In this document: positions 1-5,804 of the stretch, piece after piece
Position numbering within the stretch: position 1 is the first letter of the stretch
How the letters are laid out: each line of letters opens with the position of its first letter
NCBI GenBank assembly: GCA_023431205.1
Contig: JAEYXQ010000095.1
Coordinates: 1-5,925 of the forward strand
Direction: 5' to 3'
DNA: 5,925 nucleotides
Source: Pseudomonadota bacterium
Lineage (GTDB): Bacteria; Pseudomonadota; Alphaproteobacteria; Rhizobiales; Devosiaceae
Translations under genes and position numbers: made by a program
The notes under the pieces: generated by a model
What the model saw: the letters and a program-made list of their open reading frames with translations, nothing else
Told to the model about the DNA's origin: nothing
Databases searched by the model: none

Positions 1-1077
1 ATGCATGACAAGGGCAACAATTCGCGCACCGGGGCGATCTACGTGGTCAAGCCCAAGATGCACGGGCCGGAGGAAGTCGCCTTTGCCTGCGCCATCTTCG
101 CGTCGGTCGAAAAGTTCCTCGGCCTCAAGCCGAACACGATCAAGATTGGCATCATGGATGAGGAGCGCCGGACCTCGGCCAACCTCAAGGCCGCAATCTA
201 CGAGGCGCGGCAGCGGGTGTTCTTCATCAACACCGGCTTCCTCGACCGCACGGGCGACGAGATCCATACCTCGATGGAGGCCGGGGCGGCGCTGCGCAAG
301 GACGAGATCAAGGCCGAGCGCTGGATCGGCTCCTACGAGGACCGCAACGTGCTGATCGGGCTCGCCACCGGCTTCTCCGGGCGGGCGCAGATCGGCAAGG
401 GCATGTGGGCGCAGCCGGACAACATGGCGGCGATGATGAAGGCCAAGATCGGCCATCCGACCGCCGGTGCGAATACGGCCTGGGTGCCCTCGCCGACGGC
501 GGCGACGCTCCATGCGCTGCATTATCATGAAGTCGATGTGTTCGAGGCGCAGCGCCGGCGGCATAACCAGCCGCTGCCCTCGCTCACCGATCTGTTCTCG
601 ATGCCGGTACAGGCGCCGTTCTCGCTCAGCCGCGAGGAGATCAACCGCGAGCTCGAGAACAATGCCCAGGGCATTCTCGGCTATGTGGTGCGCTGGGTGC
701 AGCAGGGCGTCGGCTGCTCCAAGGTGCCAGACATCAACGATGTCGGGCTGATGGAAGATCGCGCCACCTGCCGCATTTCCTCCCAGCACATCGCCAACTG
801 GCTGCGACACGGGCTGACCACGCGCGATGAGGTCACCTCGATCTTCGAGCGCATGGCCTCGGTGGTGGACGCACAGAATGCCGGTGACCCGCTGTACCGG
901 CCGATGGCGGAGAACTACCAGTCGATCGCCTTCCAGGCGGCACTGGACCTGGCCCTGCATGGCGCCGACCAGCCGAGCGGCTATACCGAGCCGATCCTGC
1001 ATGCGGCGCGGCGGCGGCGAAAGGCTCGGGACGCCGAGGCGCGCGGCCAAGGTGCCGTGAGCTCCGGGCAGTCTTGA
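1..1077 (+). CDS. glcB: Malate synthase G, C-terminal half (5' end cut by window edge)
   Basis: Malate synthase G condenses glyoxylate with acetyl-CoA and water to give malate and CoA in the cytoplasm (glyoxylate bypass, glycolate use). The 358 visible residues match the second half of this roughly 720-residue TIM-barrel enzyme. Landmarks, by visible residue: VKPKMHGP (17-23), GIMDEERRT (50-58), NTGFLDRTGDE (77-87), GKGMWA (132-137), AGANTAWVPSPTAATLHALHYH (155-176), GILGYVVRWV (224-233), GCSKVPD (238-244), MEDRAT (251-256) and QNAGDPLYRPMAENY. By alignment from memory with the E. coli enzyme, Glu54 and Asp82 are the Mg ligands (Glu427, Asp455) and Asp253 the catalytic base (Asp631). The catalytic Arg338 region lies outside the window. 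The ATG at base 1 is an internal Met, not the start. The tail after GYTEPILHA is Arg/Ala-rich and about a dozen residues longer than in E. coli. It converges on the hydrolase gene. Confidence 0.95.
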   Translation: MHDKGNNSRTGAIYVVKPKMHGPEEVAFACAIFASVEKFLGLKPNTIKIGIMDEERRTSANLKAAIYEARQRVFFINTGFLDRTGDEIHTSMEAGAALRKDEIKAERWIGSYEDRNVLIGLATGFSGRAQIGKGMWAQPDNMAAMMKAKIGHPTAGANTAWVPSPTAATLHALHYHEVDVFEAQRRRHNQPLPSLTDLFSMPVQAPFSLSREEINRELENNAQGILGYVVRWVQQGVGCSKVPDINDVGLMEDRATCRISSQHIANWLRHGLTTRDEVTSIFERMASVVDAQNAGDPLYRPMAENYQSIAFQAALDLALHGADQPSGYTEPILHAARRRRKARDAEARGQGAVSSGQS

Positions 1078-1113
1078 GATCTCTGGATGGCTCCCCCGCT
1101 TTCGCGGGGATGA
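1076..1113. repeat. Interspersed palindromic repeat module (CCCCGC..GCGGGG), possible terminator
   Basis: A perfect 6-bp stem, CCCCGC (1094-1099) and GCGGGG (1104-1109), closes a TTTC loop. It is preceded by the 8-bp palindrome GAGATCTC (1076-1083) and followed by ATGAC. Read on the - strand, the core translates as VIPAKAG, a peptide familiar from spurious ORFs over a very common proteobacterial intergenic repeat. That supports a dispersed repeat rather than a gene-specific structure. It lies 17 bases after the glcB stop, between convergent genes, so it could act as a transcription terminator in either direction, although no T-run follows. The repeat appears to begin within the glcB stop codon. 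Confidence 0.6.
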
Positions 1114-1132
1114 CAGCCGGTGGATGGGATGT

Positions 1133-1176
1133 GTCGTGCCCAACGACCTCGTGGTCGACAGGTTCACCATGAGGTC
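1133..1176. repeat. REP-like inverted repeat (GACCTCGTGGT..ACCATGAGGTC)
   Basis: Two 11-base arms, 1145-1155 and 1166-1176, are inverted copies with one difference that still pairs as G-T in RNA. They enclose the 10-base loop CGACAGGTTC. A short stem, GTCGT (1133-1137) with ACGAC (1143-1147), precedes them and overlaps the first arm, so the two foldings compete. On the - strand the block reads CCTCATGGTGAACCTGTCGA, a wording I recall from repeats scattered in alphaproteobacterial genomes. It ends 17 bases before the stop codon of the convergent hydrolase and could terminate its transcript. With the module to its left it accounts for most of the 1078-1193 gap. Confidence 0.6.
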
Positions 1177-1193
1177 CACGGGGCGCCTTTGGT

Positions 1194-2822
1194 CTAGTGT
1201 AGCTCGTAGGTCGGCAGTTCCAGCATCGTGCCGTCGTGGATGATGGTGATGTCGTTCGCGACCAGCGTGGTGGCGGTGCCGATGGGCTCGCCTGTGCCGA
1301 GATTGCGGGCAAAGCGCGGGTGGGCGCCGGAGGAGACCTGCAGCCGCAAGCGGTGACCGGCGCGGAAGGTGTGCGCGGTGGCGTGGAGGTTGAAGGTCAG
1401 GCTCCAGCTGCCATCGGCGTTGCGCGGCGTATCCGGGGTGACGCGGAAGAGCTTGTCGCAGATGTTGAGCGACACGTTTTCCGGACCCACATCGCAGAGC
1501 CGCAGGAAGAAATCGGCGTGGGCGACGGTGGCGCTGGCCCGCAGATAGACCCTGGACTGGCCGATCACGGTCAGGTCGGCGGCGAGCGGCGGGCTGGTGT
1601 AGCAGAGGACATCGTCGCGGATTTCGCGTAGGGCGTTGTCGACGGCACCGGCGCCGGTGAAAGCGAACATGGCGCCACCGAGATTGGGCGTAGGATCGGT
1701 CGGGTCGTAGCGGTACCTATCTGCGGCCGGGTTGGCGGCAGGCTGGCGGGTGAGGGCGCCCTCGGGGCCGATATGCCAGAGTTCGAAGCGCGCGCCCGGT
1801 GGCGGGAAGTGGTCGAACTCGAGCCACTCGTCGCGGCCCGAAAGGTGGAGGCGGACCGGCTTGTCGCGCTGGCCGGTGCGATCGCCGCTCAGATGCGCGC
1901 GCATCCAGATGATGGTTTCGCGCAGGTTGTCGCGCTGCAACTCGTCGGCGACGTGGAACCAGGTGCCGACGGTGAGGTAAGGCGTGTGGCCGAGCTCGAC
2001 CAGCCGCTGGTAGTCGGCCAGCAATTCGTCGAGCATGAAGTCGTACCAGCCGGAAATGAAATGCACCGGGGGGGTGCGGTGGCTGAGGCGCGGGCGGTGG
2101 TTCAGCGCAGCCCAGAAGGCGTCGTTGCCCACCGAATGCTCGAACCAATGGCGCCAGAACGGCACCTTGTGGCCGGCGACCTTCCGGTCGGCCTCGATCA
2201 GCGGCAAGGTCATGGCGGCGGTGGCGGTGCGACGCTCGATGTCGCCCGAGAACATGCGGGCGGCGGTGGAGAGCGGGCGGTTGCGCAGACCCTCGATGAC
2301 TTGCAGCCAGCTCAGCCAGAGACCGAGGTGAAAGGCGCCCGAGGGGAACACCACCGAGCGGAAGTCGGAGGTGGTGACCTTGGTGGCCATGGCGGCGGTT
2401 TCGGGCAGGGCGTCGCTGATGGCCCATTGGGCGTAGCCGAGATAGCTCGGGCCGGAAAGGCCGATGCGGCCGTCGTACCAGGGCTGCTGCTTGATCCAGT
2501 CCAGGGTCTTGAGCCCGTCGGCCCGCTCGTTGGTCAGCGGGTCGAACTCGCCGCCGGACTTTTCGGTGCCGCGGCAGGCCTGCAGCACGACATGGAAGCC
2601 GCGCTCCGCATAGGCCTCGGCGATGGGGCCGAAGCCGCGGCGGCCATAGGGCAGGCGCATCAGGATGGTCGGGTGGGGCCCGGCCGATTTCGGCGCGTAG
2701 TGGTCGGTCTTGAGGACGACTCCGTCATCCATGGTGATGCCGATATTGCGCGTCTTCGTCACCCGGTTGAGACGCGGGGGGAGATCCTCGACCCAGGAAA
2801 GATAGAGCGATGAAAGGCTCAC
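1194..2822 (-). CDS. CocE/NonD family alpha/beta hydrolase (X-Pro dipeptidyl-peptidase S15-like)
   Basis: This 542-residue serine hydrolase has the cocaine-esterase / X-Pro dipeptidyl-peptidase architecture: an alpha/beta core to about residue 315, with a helical insertion around 160-240, then a C-terminal beta jelly-roll. Visible motifs are MDDGVVLKTDHYAP (31-44), RLPYGRRG (56-63), QACRGTEKSGGEF (81-93), DGRIGLSGPSYLG (117-129), GWYDFML (258-264) and GTWFHV (286-291). They give a triad Ser126-Asp261-His290, with Tyr59 where CocE has its oxyanion tyrosine. The spacings are close to those of CocE (117/259/287, from memory). The substrate is an unknown ester or amide; calling it a cocaine esterase would overreach. 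No signal peptide is visible, so it is probably cytoplasmic. The start is a GTG 2 bases after the ade stop, with no good Shine-Dalgarno, so translation probably depends on ade. No ATG lies between this GTG and the conserved domain. The stop is TAG. Confidence 0.88.
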   Translation of the reverse strand: MSLSSLYLSWVEDLPPRLNRVTKTRNIGITMDDGVVLKTDHYAPKSAGPHPTILMRLPYGRRGFGPIAEAYAERGFHVVLQACRGTEKSGGEFDPLTNERADGLKTLDWIKQQPWYDGRIGLSGPSYLGYAQWAISDALPETAAMATKVTTSDFRSVVFPSGAFHLGLWLSWLQVIEGLRNRPLSTAARMFSGDIERRTATAAMTLPLIEADRKVAGHKVPFWRHWFEHSVGNDAFWAALNHRPRLSHRTPPVHFISGWYDFMLDELLADYQRLVELGHTPYLTVGTWFHVADELQRDNLRETIIWMRAHLSGDRTGQRDKPVRLHLSGRDEWLEFDHFPPPGARFELWHIGPEGALTRQPAANPAADRYRYDPTDPTPNLGGAMFAFTGAGAVDNALREIRDDVLCYTSPPLAADLTVIGQSRVYLRASATVAHADFFLRLCDVGPENVSLNICDKLFRVTPDTPRNADGSWSLTFNLHATAHTFRAGHRLRLQVSSGAHPRFARNLGTGEPIGTATTLVANDITIIHDGTMLELPTYELH

Positions 2823-2824
2823 CG

Positions 2825-4534
2825 TCAGCTCACGAAATCGAAGCGGTCGACGTCGAACAGGCCCCGGTCGGTCATCTTGAGGTGGGGGATGACGGGGAGG
2901 GCGAGGAACGCCACCTGCAGGAACGGTTCGGGCAGGGTGCAGCCGAGATAGCGCGCGGCATCGCGCAGCTTGTGAAGGTCACGGGCGACCTGTTCGAAGC
3001 TGTTGAGGCTCATCAGGCCGGCAAGCGGCAGCGCCAGTTCGGCGGTGACCTTGCCGCCATTGGCGACGACGAAGCCGCCGCCGAGTTCGATCAGCCGATT
3101 AGCCGCAACCGCCATGTCGGCGTCATCGACCCCGACCACGGTGATGTTGTGGCTGTCATGGCCGACCGAGGAGGCAATGGCGCCCCGGCGGAGACCGAAG
3201 CCCGTGACGAAGCTGCGGCCGATATTGCCGTTGATGCCGTGGCGCTCGATGACGGCGACCTTGATGACATCGGCGCCGAGATCGGGCTGGAGGCCGCTCT
3301 CGGTGACGGCAAGGGTGGCCTCTTCGCGGAAGGTCAGGATGAGGCCGGGCCGCACGCCGATCACGGGAACGCGGTTCTGGCCGGGCCTCGGTTCAGTGAC
3401 GAAGGCTTCGGCGGTCACCGGTGTGGCCTTCATGGAGCTGAGGCCGACGGGAGCCACGGAGTTGCGGGCGGCAAAGAGTTCCGGCGTGACGAGGCGGCCG
3501 GCGGCGATCACGTCGGAGACCTGGCAGCGCTCGAGATTGTCGAGCAGGGCAATATCGGCGCGCCAGCCGGGGGCGAGCAGGCCACGGTCGCGCAGGCCGA
3601 AGATGCGGGCGGCGGAGTGGCTGGCGGCGCGATAGACGTGGTGGAGCGGGCGGCCCTTGCTGATCAGGCGGCGGATGGAGCTGTCGAGGTGCCCTTCCTC
3701 GGCGATGTCGAGGGGATTGCGGTCGTCGGTGCAGAGGGCGACGAAGCTCGAGGTGTTCTCGTCGAGGATTTCGGCGAGCGCTTCGAGGTCCTTGGAGACC
3801 GAGCCTTCGCGGATAAGGATGGCCATTCCCTTGGCGAGCTTTTCGCGGGCCTCGGCGGCGGAGGTGGCTTCGTGGTCGGTGCGGATGCCGGCTGCGAGGT
3901 AGCCGTTGAGGGCGGTGCCCGAGAGCAGGGGCGCATGGCCGTCGATGTGGCCGTCCTGGAAGGCGACGAGCTTGGCAATGATGCCGGGGTCGGCATTGAG
4001 GACGCCGGGAAAGTTCATCATCTCAGCAAGGCCGACGACCTTGGGATGATCGCGGAACGGGAGCAGGTCCTCGATCTCGAGGCGGGCACCGGCGGTCTCG
4101 AAGGCGGTGGCAGGGACGCAGGAGGAGAGGTTGACCCTCACGTCCATCACCGTCTGGGCGGCGCAGTCCAGGAAGTAGCGGATGCCTTCGGCGCCGAGCA
4201 CGTTGGCGATCTCGTGGGGATCGCAGAGCGCGGTGGTGACGCCGTGGGGGAGGACGCAGCGGTCGAACTCGAGCGGGGTGACCAGGGAGGATTCGATGTG
4301 GAGGTGGGTGTCGAGGAAGCCGGGCACGGCATAGCGGCCGGCACCGTCGATGACCGTCTTGCCATCGTACTGGGCATGGGTGCCGACGATGCGGTCGCCG
4401 ACGATGGCGATGTCGGTTTCGGTGACGCTGCCGGTGATGACATCGAGCAGGCGGACGTTGCGGATGACGAGGTCGGCGGGCTCCTTGCCCTGACCAGCCA
4501 TGATCATGCGGATAAGCTCGTCCCGATCAGCCAT
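2825..4534 (-). CDS. ade: Adenine deaminase
   Basis: Adenine deaminase hydrolyses adenine to hypoxanthine and ammonia (purine salvage) in the cytoplasm, using an amidohydrolase metal centre (Mn/Fe in characterised members). From the ATG at 4534 it is 569 residues, normal for the family. Motifs in this numbering: PGFLDTHLHIESS (71-83, HxH ligands His77 and His79), CDPHEIANVLG (104-114), GLAEMMNFPGV (168-178), DGHAP (198-202), RTDHEAT (218-224) and CTDDRNP (268-274). The C-terminal adenine-deaminase domain carries SVGHDSHNITVVGVDD. The frame is open for 34 more codons upstream, but that stretch is Pro/Arg-rich and unlike the family. The ATG at 4534 has GGAAAGGG 5 bases before it and leads into MADRDELIRMIMAGQG, a typical N-terminus. 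It is the first gene of a tight pair with the hydrolase, 2 bases apart. No purine riboswitch is evident in the short leader. Confidence 0.95.
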   Translation of the reverse strand: MADRDELIRMIMAGQGKEPADLVIRNVRLLDVITGSVTETDIAIVGDRIVGTHAQYDGKTVIDGAGRYAVPGFLDTHLHIESSLVTPLEFDRCVLPHGVTTALCDPHEIANVLGAEGIRYFLDCAAQTVMDVRVNLSSCVPATAFETAGARLEIEDLLPFRDHPKVVGLAEMMNFPGVLNADPGIIAKLVAFQDGHIDGHAPLLSGTALNGYLAAGIRTDHEATSAAEAREKLAKGMAILIREGSVSKDLEALAEILDENTSSFVALCTDDRNPLDIAEEGHLDSSIRRLISKGRPLHHVYRAASHSAARIFGLRDRGLLAPGWRADIALLDNLERCQVSDVIAAGRLVTPELFAARNSVAPVGLSSMKATPVTAEAFVTEPRPGQNRVPVIGVRPGLILTFREEATLAVTESGLQPDLGADVIKVAVIERHGINGNIGRSFVTGFGLRRGAIASSVGHDSHNITVVGVDDADMAVAANRLIELGGGFVVANGGKVTAELALPLAGLMSLNSFEQVARDLHKLRDAARYLGCTLPEPFLQVAFLALPVIPHLKMTDRGLFDVDRFDFVS

Positions 4535-4535
4535 A

Positions 4536-4588
4536 GCGACCCTTTCCGTGTTGGTGCCGAGGGTGGGTCGGCGCTGCGGCCGCGTCAA
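4536..4588 (-). promoter_or_regulatory. Possible ade promoter and ribosome binding site
   Basis: Reading the - strand towards ade, TTGACG (4588-4583) is followed after 17 bases by CACCCT (4565-4560). The -35 is good for an alphaproteobacterial housekeeping promoter; the -10 is poor. Transcription would start near 4553, leaving about 19 leader bases. These contain GGAAAGGG just upstream of the ATG at 4534, a plausible ribosome binding site that decides the start. The ribosome site is better supported than the promoter. The divergent gene at 4648 must be transcribed from the same 113-base gap, but I see no convincing + strand promoter hexamers. Confidence 0.25.
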
Positions 4589-4647
4589 GGGCGGGGAACC
4601 GTGGCGCGATGGCACACGTTGCTCCGGGCAATTCATGGGAGAGCGTC

Positions 4648-4806
4648 ATGCAGACCTACGATCCGAACAAGTCGGCGACGGAAGTGCGCCAGGCCAACCC
4701 GCGCAAGGGTAATCTGAGAGTGCTGGTCGTCGGCCTGATCGGCATCGTCGTGCTGTTTGCCATCGTCTACTTCATCTACACTGCAACCCAGGTGAACCCG
4801 ACCTAG
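4648..4806 (+). CDS. Small single-pass membrane protein, 52 aa, function unknown
   Basis: I cannot assign a function. The protein has a polar N-terminus (MQTYDPNKSATEVRQANPRK), then one hydrophobic helix at about residues 24-46 (VLVVGLIGIVVLFAIVYFIY) and a six-residue polar tail. Positive residues before the helix (Arg14, Arg19, Lys20, Arg24) and none after it predict an N-in, C-out inner-membrane orientation. The start at 4648 is preferred because GGGAG (4637-4641) lies 6 bases upstream. An in-frame ATG at 4609 would add 13 residues with no obvious ribosome site. The stop TAG (4804-4806) is 2 bases before the topoisomerase ATG, so the two genes are very likely co-transcribed. Similar short TM proteins are often annotated as hypothetical in related bacteria, but I can name no family. 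Confidence 0.75.
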   Translation: MQTYDPNKSATEVRQANPRKGNLRVLVVGLIGIVVLFAIVYFIYTATQVNPT

Positions 4807-4808
4807 TC

Positions 4809-5804
4809 ATGGTTCGCCTCAGACGTGTTGGTCGCAGCGACCTGACCCTGACCCGGCGGCGCAGCGGGAAGGGCTTCACCTTCCTTGACGCCTCCGGTGC
4901 GGTGATCCGCGACGCCGCGGTACGGCAGCGCATCGCCGCGCTCGGCATTCCGCCTGCGTGGACCGATGTGCGCATCGCAGCGCATGAGCGGGCCCATATC
5001 CAGGCGCTCGGCGTCGATGAGGCGGGGCGCACGCAGTACATCTACCATGCGGAGTGGGAGACGCGGCGTACCGGTCGCAAGCAGCAGCGGCTGGCGCAGT
5101 TGACCGCGGCGCTGCCGCGCATCCGGCGGCGGGTCGCGGCGGAACTGTCCGGGCCCGAAGGCAGTCGTACCTTTGCGCTCGCGCTGGCGGAGGCGCTGAT
5201 CGACCGGACGGCGATGCGCGTCGGGCGGGAGCGCTATCTTGAGACCAATGGGACGCGCGGGGCGGGGACGCTGTTCACGCGGGACGTCACCGTGCGCGAC
5301 GGCAAGCTGCAGCTCAAGTTCTCGGCCAAGGGCAGCAAGAAGGCGGAGTACCTGGTCGCCGATCCGCTGCTGGTCGATGCCGTCACCCGGATCAAGACGC
5401 TGCCGGGCAAGCGGCTGCTGGTCTATCGCGACGACTACGGCAAGGTGCGGCCGATCAACACCGCGGCGATCAACGCCTGGCTGTGCCAGGTGGCCGGATG
5501 CGACATTTCGGCCAAGGATTTCCGCACCCTGCATGCCAGCGCACTGGCGGCCGAAGCGCTGGCGGCGCTGGAGCTGGGGACGTCCGAGACGGCGCGCAAG
5601 CGGCAGATCGCCGGGGTGGTGCGGGAGATTTCGCAGGTGCTGCGCAACACGCCGGCCATTTGCCGCAAGTCCTATATCGCGCCTTGCCTGTTCCGGCTGT
5701 TCGACGAGGGCAAGCTGCAGGGCGTGTGGGAGACCGCAGGGCGCGCGGGCCCTGGGATCAAGCTGCGCGAGCGGCGGCTGGCGGCGGTGCTCGCCGCCGC
5801 CTAG
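4809..5804 (+). CDS. DNA topoisomerase IB (poxvirus-type, bacterial)
   Basis: This 331-residue enzyme nicks one DNA strand through a 3'-phosphotyrosine and relaxes supercoils of either sign without ATP. The N-terminal DNA-binding domain (about 1-90) carries RRRSGKGFTFLD, IPPAWTDV and QYIYHAEW. The catalytic domain has ALIDRTAMRVGRERY (129-143), FSAKGSKK (171-178), KDFRTLHA (236-243) and RNTPAICRKSYI (279-290). These give the active site Arg137, Lys174, Arg239, Asn280 and nucleophile Tyr289. The spacing matches vaccinia topoisomerase (Arg130, Lys167, Arg223, His265, Tyr274), with Asn in place of His, as I recall for Deinococcus topoisomerase IB. The gene looks intact. It starts 2 bases after the small membrane-protein gene; the nearest purine-rich site, AGGTGA (4790-4795), is 13 bases upstream, so coupled translation is likely. 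Its TAG stop lies in a CTAG shared with the transposase stop on the other strand. Confidence 0.94.
   Translation: MVRLRRVGRSDLTLTRRRSGKGFTFLDASGAVIRDAAVRQRIAALGIPPAWTDVRIAAHERAHIQALGVDEAGRTQYIYHAEWETRRTGRKQQRLAQLTAALPRIRRRVAAELSGPEGSRTFALALAEALIDRTAMRVGRERYLETNGTRGAGTLFTRDVTVRDGKLQLKFSAKGSKKAEYLVADPLLVDAVTRIKTLPGKRLLVYRDDYGKVRPINTAAINAWLCQVAGCDISAKDFRTLHASALAAEALAALELGTSETARKRQIAGVVREISQVLRNTPAICRKSYIAPCLFRLFDEGKLQGVWETAGRAGPGIKLRERRLAAVLAAA
5780..5798 (+). terminator. GC-rich hairpin at the end of the topoisomerase gene
   Basis: GGCGGCG (5780-5786) and CGCCGCC (5792-5798) form a perfect 7-bp stem with loop GTGCT, ending three bases before the stop codon. No T-run follows, because the insertion-sequence end begins directly after the stop. 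It may be the stem of a terminator whose tail was displaced by the insertion, or just a by-product of GC-rich Ala/Arg codons. Weakly supported. Confidence 0.2.

Noticed and set aside
1..3. ATG at base 1 as a true start giving a short malate synthase
   Set aside because: The frame begins in the middle of the conserved malate synthase G fold, so the window edge simply cuts the gene at an internal Met.
833..1312. 159-codon - strand frame spanning the glcB end and the intergenic gap
   Set aside because: It contains the VIPAKAG peptide typical of translated repeats, overlaps two real genes, and shows no domain.
1773..2813. 346-codon open frame on the + strand, antisense to the hydrolase
   Set aside because: Composition is Gly/Ala/Val/Arg-rich without domains, and it mirrors the codon pattern of the well-supported hydrolase on the - strand.
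4535..4636. 34-codon N-terminal extension of adenine deaminase
   Set aside because: The added stretch is Pro/Arg-rich and unlike the family, while the ATG at 4534 has a ribosome site and a typical N-terminus. The extension would also nearly fill the divergent promoter region.
4609..4647. Earlier ATG at 4609 for the small membrane protein
   Set aside because: No ribosome site precedes it, whereas the ATG at 4648 has GGGAG at good spacing and begins a natural polar N-terminus.
2810..4717. 635-codon open frame on the + strand, antisense to adenine deaminase
   Set aside because: It is longer than the real gene but reads as Gly/Ala/Asp/Glu-rich low-complexity protein with no recognisable domain. 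The opposite strand carries every adenine deaminase motif. Long antisense frames are expected in GC-rich genes.
5737..5754. Perfect 6-bp hairpin CAGGGC/GCCCTG inside topoisomerase IB
   Set aside because: It lies about 50 bases before the stop, has no T-run, and short GC hairpins are common by chance in such sequence.
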